Position numbers and translations under genes: made by a program. DNA of 7,262 nt from Lentisphaeria bacterium. Lineage in GTDB: Bacteria; Verrucomicrobiota; Lentisphaeria; Oligosphaerales; Oligosphaeraceae. Below the pieces are notes generated by a model. That model ran no database searches. It was not told the origin of the DNA and saw only the letters and a list, made by a program, of their open reading frames with translations. The number at the start of each line of letters is the position of its first letter. The first letter of the stretch is position 1. The stretch lies in the NCBI GenBank assembly GCA_024405235.1, contig JAKSPA010000077.1, positions 1-7,262 of the forward strand, read 5' to 3'. Shown one piece after another: positions 5,546 to 7,262 of this stretch.

Positions 5546-6799
5546 TTAGAAAATTCCCTTGATTTCGTCGCGCTTGACGGTTTTCTGAGTGCCATCGGTC
5601 ATGTCTTTGACGGCGACTGTTCCATCGGCAAGTTCGCTTTCGCCAATGATGAGCACTTTTTGTGCGCCAGACTTGTTTGCGGAACGGAACTGCGCCTTCA
5701 TCGAACGCCCAGTGACATCCGCCAGCACGCGTCCGCCGAGACCGCTATGGCGCAGTTCGCCTGCGAGCTGCAGTCCCGCGGGAATTGCGGCTTCGCCTGC
5801 CGCGATGATGAATGTGTCGGCAGCGGCGCGTGCCTGCGGTGCCATGCCGAGGCCTGCGCGTGTCATGAGGAGGCGCTCGATGCCGGCCGCAAAGCCGATG
5901 CCTTCGATGGGCGTGTTTGTGCCAGGCATGGTCATGCGATAACGGCCGCCGCCGGCGATTGCGTCTTCACTGCCAAGCGCAGGGTGCGTGATTTCAAAGA
6001 CGGTGTGGACATAGTAGTCCAGTCCGCGAACCAGACGCGGATTGATTTCATATTTGATGCCAAGACGGTCAAGACCGTCGCAGACACGTTTGAAGAAGCC
6101 TTTGGATTCTTCTCCGAGGAGGTTTGCAATTTGCGGGGCTCCGAGAGCCAGATTGTGGCATGTCTCCTGCTTGCAGTCAAGCATTCTCCAGACGTTGGTT
6201 TCAAAACGGCGGCGGCAGTCGTCGCACATTTCGTGGAGGTGCGGCTGGAAGTAGTCTTTGAGAGCCTGCGCCACGGCCGGTCTGTCTTCCGGAAGTCCGC
6301 GCGAGTTAATCTGAACTCGTGGATTTGTGATGCCGAGTTCTTCAAGATAGTGCACTAGCATGGCGATGACTTCTGCATCCATCCATGGAGAATTGCAACC
6401 GACGGCTTCAACGCCAATCTGATGGAACTGGCGTTTGCGTCCTGCCGAAGGACGTTCGCCGCGGAACATAGGTCCCATGTAGAATACGCGGCATTCTTCG
6501 CCAGGCCCCAGACCGAGATTCGCAACGGCGCGCATGACGCCTGCGGTTCCTTCTGGACGCAGCGTGAGCGAGCGTCCGCCGCGATCGTCGAATGTGTACA
6601 TCTCTTTTTGGACGACATCGGTTTCGTTGCCAAGATTGCGAACGAATACTTCCGTGCGCTCGAATACAGGCGTGCGCAGTTCCTGATAGCCGTATCGCCC
6701 TAGAACATCACTTGTGATCGACTCCAGATTCAGCCAGCCGAATACTTCCGGTTCCCAGATGTCAGATGTGCCTGGAAGCGGCTCAGTTGCAGTGGACAT
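5546..6799 (-). CDS. hisS: Histidyl-tRNA synthetase
   Basis: The 417-residue class II synthetase attaches histidine to tRNA-His. In order: N-terminal PGTSDIWEPE; TLRPEGTAGVMRA (79-91), the histidine-site strand; motif 2 FYMGPMFRGERPSAGRKRQFHQIGVEAVG region (106-134); the HisRS signature RGLDYY with catalytic Arg258; GGGRY (283-287); motif 3 GIGFAAGIERLL (300-311); and the C-terminal anticodon-binding domain (about 325-417). The insertion domain carries Cys192, Cys195, Cys209 and Cys214 (CDDC...DCK...C), a possible zinc knuckle seen in some bacterial HisRS. The start at 6799 has an AAGGAG site 10 nt upstream. An open extension to 6952 is rejected because it has no family similarity and spans the leader and -10-like boxes. 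hisS followed by aspS is a common bacterial pairing. Confidence 0.97.
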   Translation of the reverse strand: MSTATEPLPGTSDIWEPEVFGWLNLESITSDVLGRYGYQELRTPVFERTEVFVRNLGNETDVVQKEMYTFDDRGGRSLTLRPEGTAGVMRAVANLGLGPGEECRVFYMGPMFRGERPSAGRKRQFHQIGVEAVGCNSPWMDAEVIAMLVHYLEELGITNPRVQINSRGLPEDRPAVAQALKDYFQPHLHEMCDDCRRRFETNVWRMLDCKQETCHNLALGAPQIANLLGEESKGFFKRVCDGLDRLGIKYEINPRLVRGLDYYVHTVFEITHPALGSEDAIAGGGRYRMTMPGTNTPIEGIGFAAGIERLLMTRAGLGMAPQARAAADTFIIAAGEAAIPAGLQLAGELRHSGLGGRVLADVTGRSMKAQFRSANKSGAQKVLIIGESELADGTVAVKDMTDGTQKTVKRDEIKGIF

Positions 6800-6809
6800 G
6801 TTTTCTTTT

Positions 6810-6815
6810 CTCCTT
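6810..6815 (-). promoter_or_regulatory. Ribosome binding site of hisS
   Basis: AAGGAG on the minus strand lies 10 nt upstream of the ATG at 6799 in a purine-rich stretch, selecting this start over the in-frame ATG at 6952. Confidence 0.8.
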
Positions 6816-6819
6816 GTAT

Positions 6820-6879
6820 GGGGGGCATCATCCACATTACGCATAGTGCGAAATGAATAAGACAGCCCCAAATTTTTGG
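6820..6879 (-). promoter_or_regulatory. Structured hisS leader with competing hairpins
   Basis: In minus-strand RNA, CCAAA (6879-6875) can pair with TTTGG (6872-6868). Alternatively GGGGC (6869-6865) can pair with GCCCC (6826-6822), enclosing a small CGCA-CTA-TGCG hairpin (6850-6840). The two main helices share bases 6868-6869 and exclude each other. The GC stem ends only 6 nt before the AAGGAG site. This could modulate hisS expression but does not look like a T-box: no specifier stem or conserved T-box sequence is seen. Confidence 0.3.
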
Positions 6880-6881
6880 CA

Positions 6882-6899
6882 TTTATATAATATAGTATA
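6882..6899 (-). promoter_or_regulatory. AT-rich -10 region for the hisS-aspS operon
   Basis: The minus strand reads TATACTATATTATATAAA here, offering TATACT (6899-6894, 5 of 6 to TATAAT), TATATT and TATAAA as -10 boxes. No -35 hexamer close to TTGACA is found at 16-18 bp for any of them. Transcription would start near 6875-6888, giving a leader of about 80-90 nt. Confidence 0.4.
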
Positions 6900-7169
6900 T
6901 CCTGCGCGTGCGTACGACATGCAGGGCGGACAGAAATATGCAAATGCGCCAAAATGTTTGTCTGTATTCTCTGAAACGAGTCCGATTTGGTGAATCAAAC
7001 ATTAAATTTGATTGTCACGACTGAGTGCTAGAATACAGAATTCGGTTTGAGGCAAATGTGAAATGACAGAGTTGCGGACAAAACTCGAAATCGCTTTGAA
7101 AAAATGACGACGGACGCCAAAACGCCAAACCACTTCCAAAGGGGCGATTTTACAAAAGGGCGTCAGAAA
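6900..7169. other. AT-rich upstream region without genes
   Basis: No coding frame with family features was found. The stretch contains an AATCAAA/TTTGATT hairpin (6993-7013) inside a wider inverted repeat (6961-7039), and a GACGCCAAAACGCCAAA direct-repeat-like tract near 7115-7130. It is presumably the promoter region between hisS and an off-window gene to the right. Confidence 0.5.
6961..7039. repeat. Separated 10-bp inverted repeat with inner hairpin
   Basis: TCTGTATTCT (6961-6970) and AGAATACAGA (7030-7039) are perfect complements 59 bp apart. Between them, AATCAAA (6993-6999) and TTTGATT (7007-7013) form a 7-bp stem with a 7-nt loop. This could be paired operator sites, a cruciform or an RNA fold; chance cannot be excluded in AT-rich DNA. 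Confidence 0.5.
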
Positions 7170-7213
7170 TGGCCAATTTCGATGCCTTTTGCCGTTATGG
7201 TATATATATGCCT
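7170..7213 (+). promoter_or_regulatory. Promoter-like composite motif, right copy
   Basis: TGGCCAATTT (7170-7179), TTGCCGTT (7189-7196) and GGTAT (7199-7203) repeat the blocks of the 1-44 motif at identical offsets (0, 19 and 29). TATATATATG follows, and TGG before TATATA resembles an extended -10. No -35 match is seen. It points to the right, toward a gene beyond the window. The first block overlaps GAAATGGCCAATTTC, an imperfect palindrome that could be a protein-binding site. Confidence 0.35.
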
Positions 7214-7249
7214 GTCATGTAAATTACAAGGCAGGCCAATGACTTTTTT
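7210..7249 (+). terminator. Hairpin with downstream T-run
   Basis: GCCTGTCATGTAA (7210-7222) and TTACAAGGCAGGC (7224-7236) are near-perfect complements, with one G-U pair and one mismatch. Six T residues occur at 7244-7249. The T-run is 7 nt past that stem, but an alternative short helix GTCAT/ATGAC (7214-7218 with 7239-7243) abuts it. This may be a terminator or attenuator just downstream of the right composite motif, or an operator palindrome. The window ends too soon to decide. Confidence 0.3.
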
Positions 7250-7262
7250 GGTGTTGTTCCGT

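Noticed and set aside
4939..6358. Long open frames antisense to hisS and aspS
   Set aside because: They mirror the codon pattern of two unambiguous synthetase genes and show no domain features of their own.
6800..6952. N-terminal extension of HisRS by 51 residues
   Set aside because: The extension has no family similarity, would cover the leader and -10-like boxes, and a good ribosome site precedes the ATG at 6799.

Overview
The window looks like ordinary chromosome from a Gram-negative-type bacterium. One protein carries a Sec signal peptide for export, coding DNA is of moderate GC, and the gaps between genes are AT-rich except for one GC-rich repeat block. Two of the four confident genes (hisS and aspS) have good Shine-Dalgarno sites and two (the peptidase and the nucleotidase) have none. 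The SD-poor starts and hairpin-rich GC repeats would suit a gut or sediment member of the PVC group or Bacteroidota, but this is a weak inference and no marker gene here settles it.

Layout from left to right. Positions 1-821 hold no convincing protein gene. This stretch contains a promoter-like composite motif at its left edge, a possible 59-residue small ORF, several hairpins and a good intrinsic terminator at 396-425, so a plus-strand RNA of about 375 nt is possible. An M20-family metallopeptidase follows at 822-1895 (+). Positions 1896-2105 are a 210-bp repeat block between two convergent genes: two perfect 40-bp direct copies, two strong hairpins and a 9-bp tandem array. A secreted 5'-nucleotidase/UshA-like metallophosphoesterase lies at 2106-3635 (-). 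Then come aspS (3751-5526, -) and hisS (5546-6799, -), 19 bp apart and apparently one operon that ends in a hairpin at 3693-3729. Positions 6800-7262 are the hisS leader and upstream region. They contain AT-rich -10-like boxes, a leader with two competing hairpins, a separated inverted repeat, and a second copy of the composite motif pointing off the right edge.

Functionally, hisS-aspS supplies histidyl- and aspartyl-tRNA for translation. The nucleotidase probably dephosphorylates extracytoplasmic nucleotides for salvage, and the peptidase is a cytoplasmic zinc amidohydrolase of unknown substrate. No defence system, mobile element, CRISPR array or tRNA was seen. The least explained material is intergenic: the composite motif present at both window edges with identical internal spacing, the possible RNA unit at the left, and the convergent repeat block.
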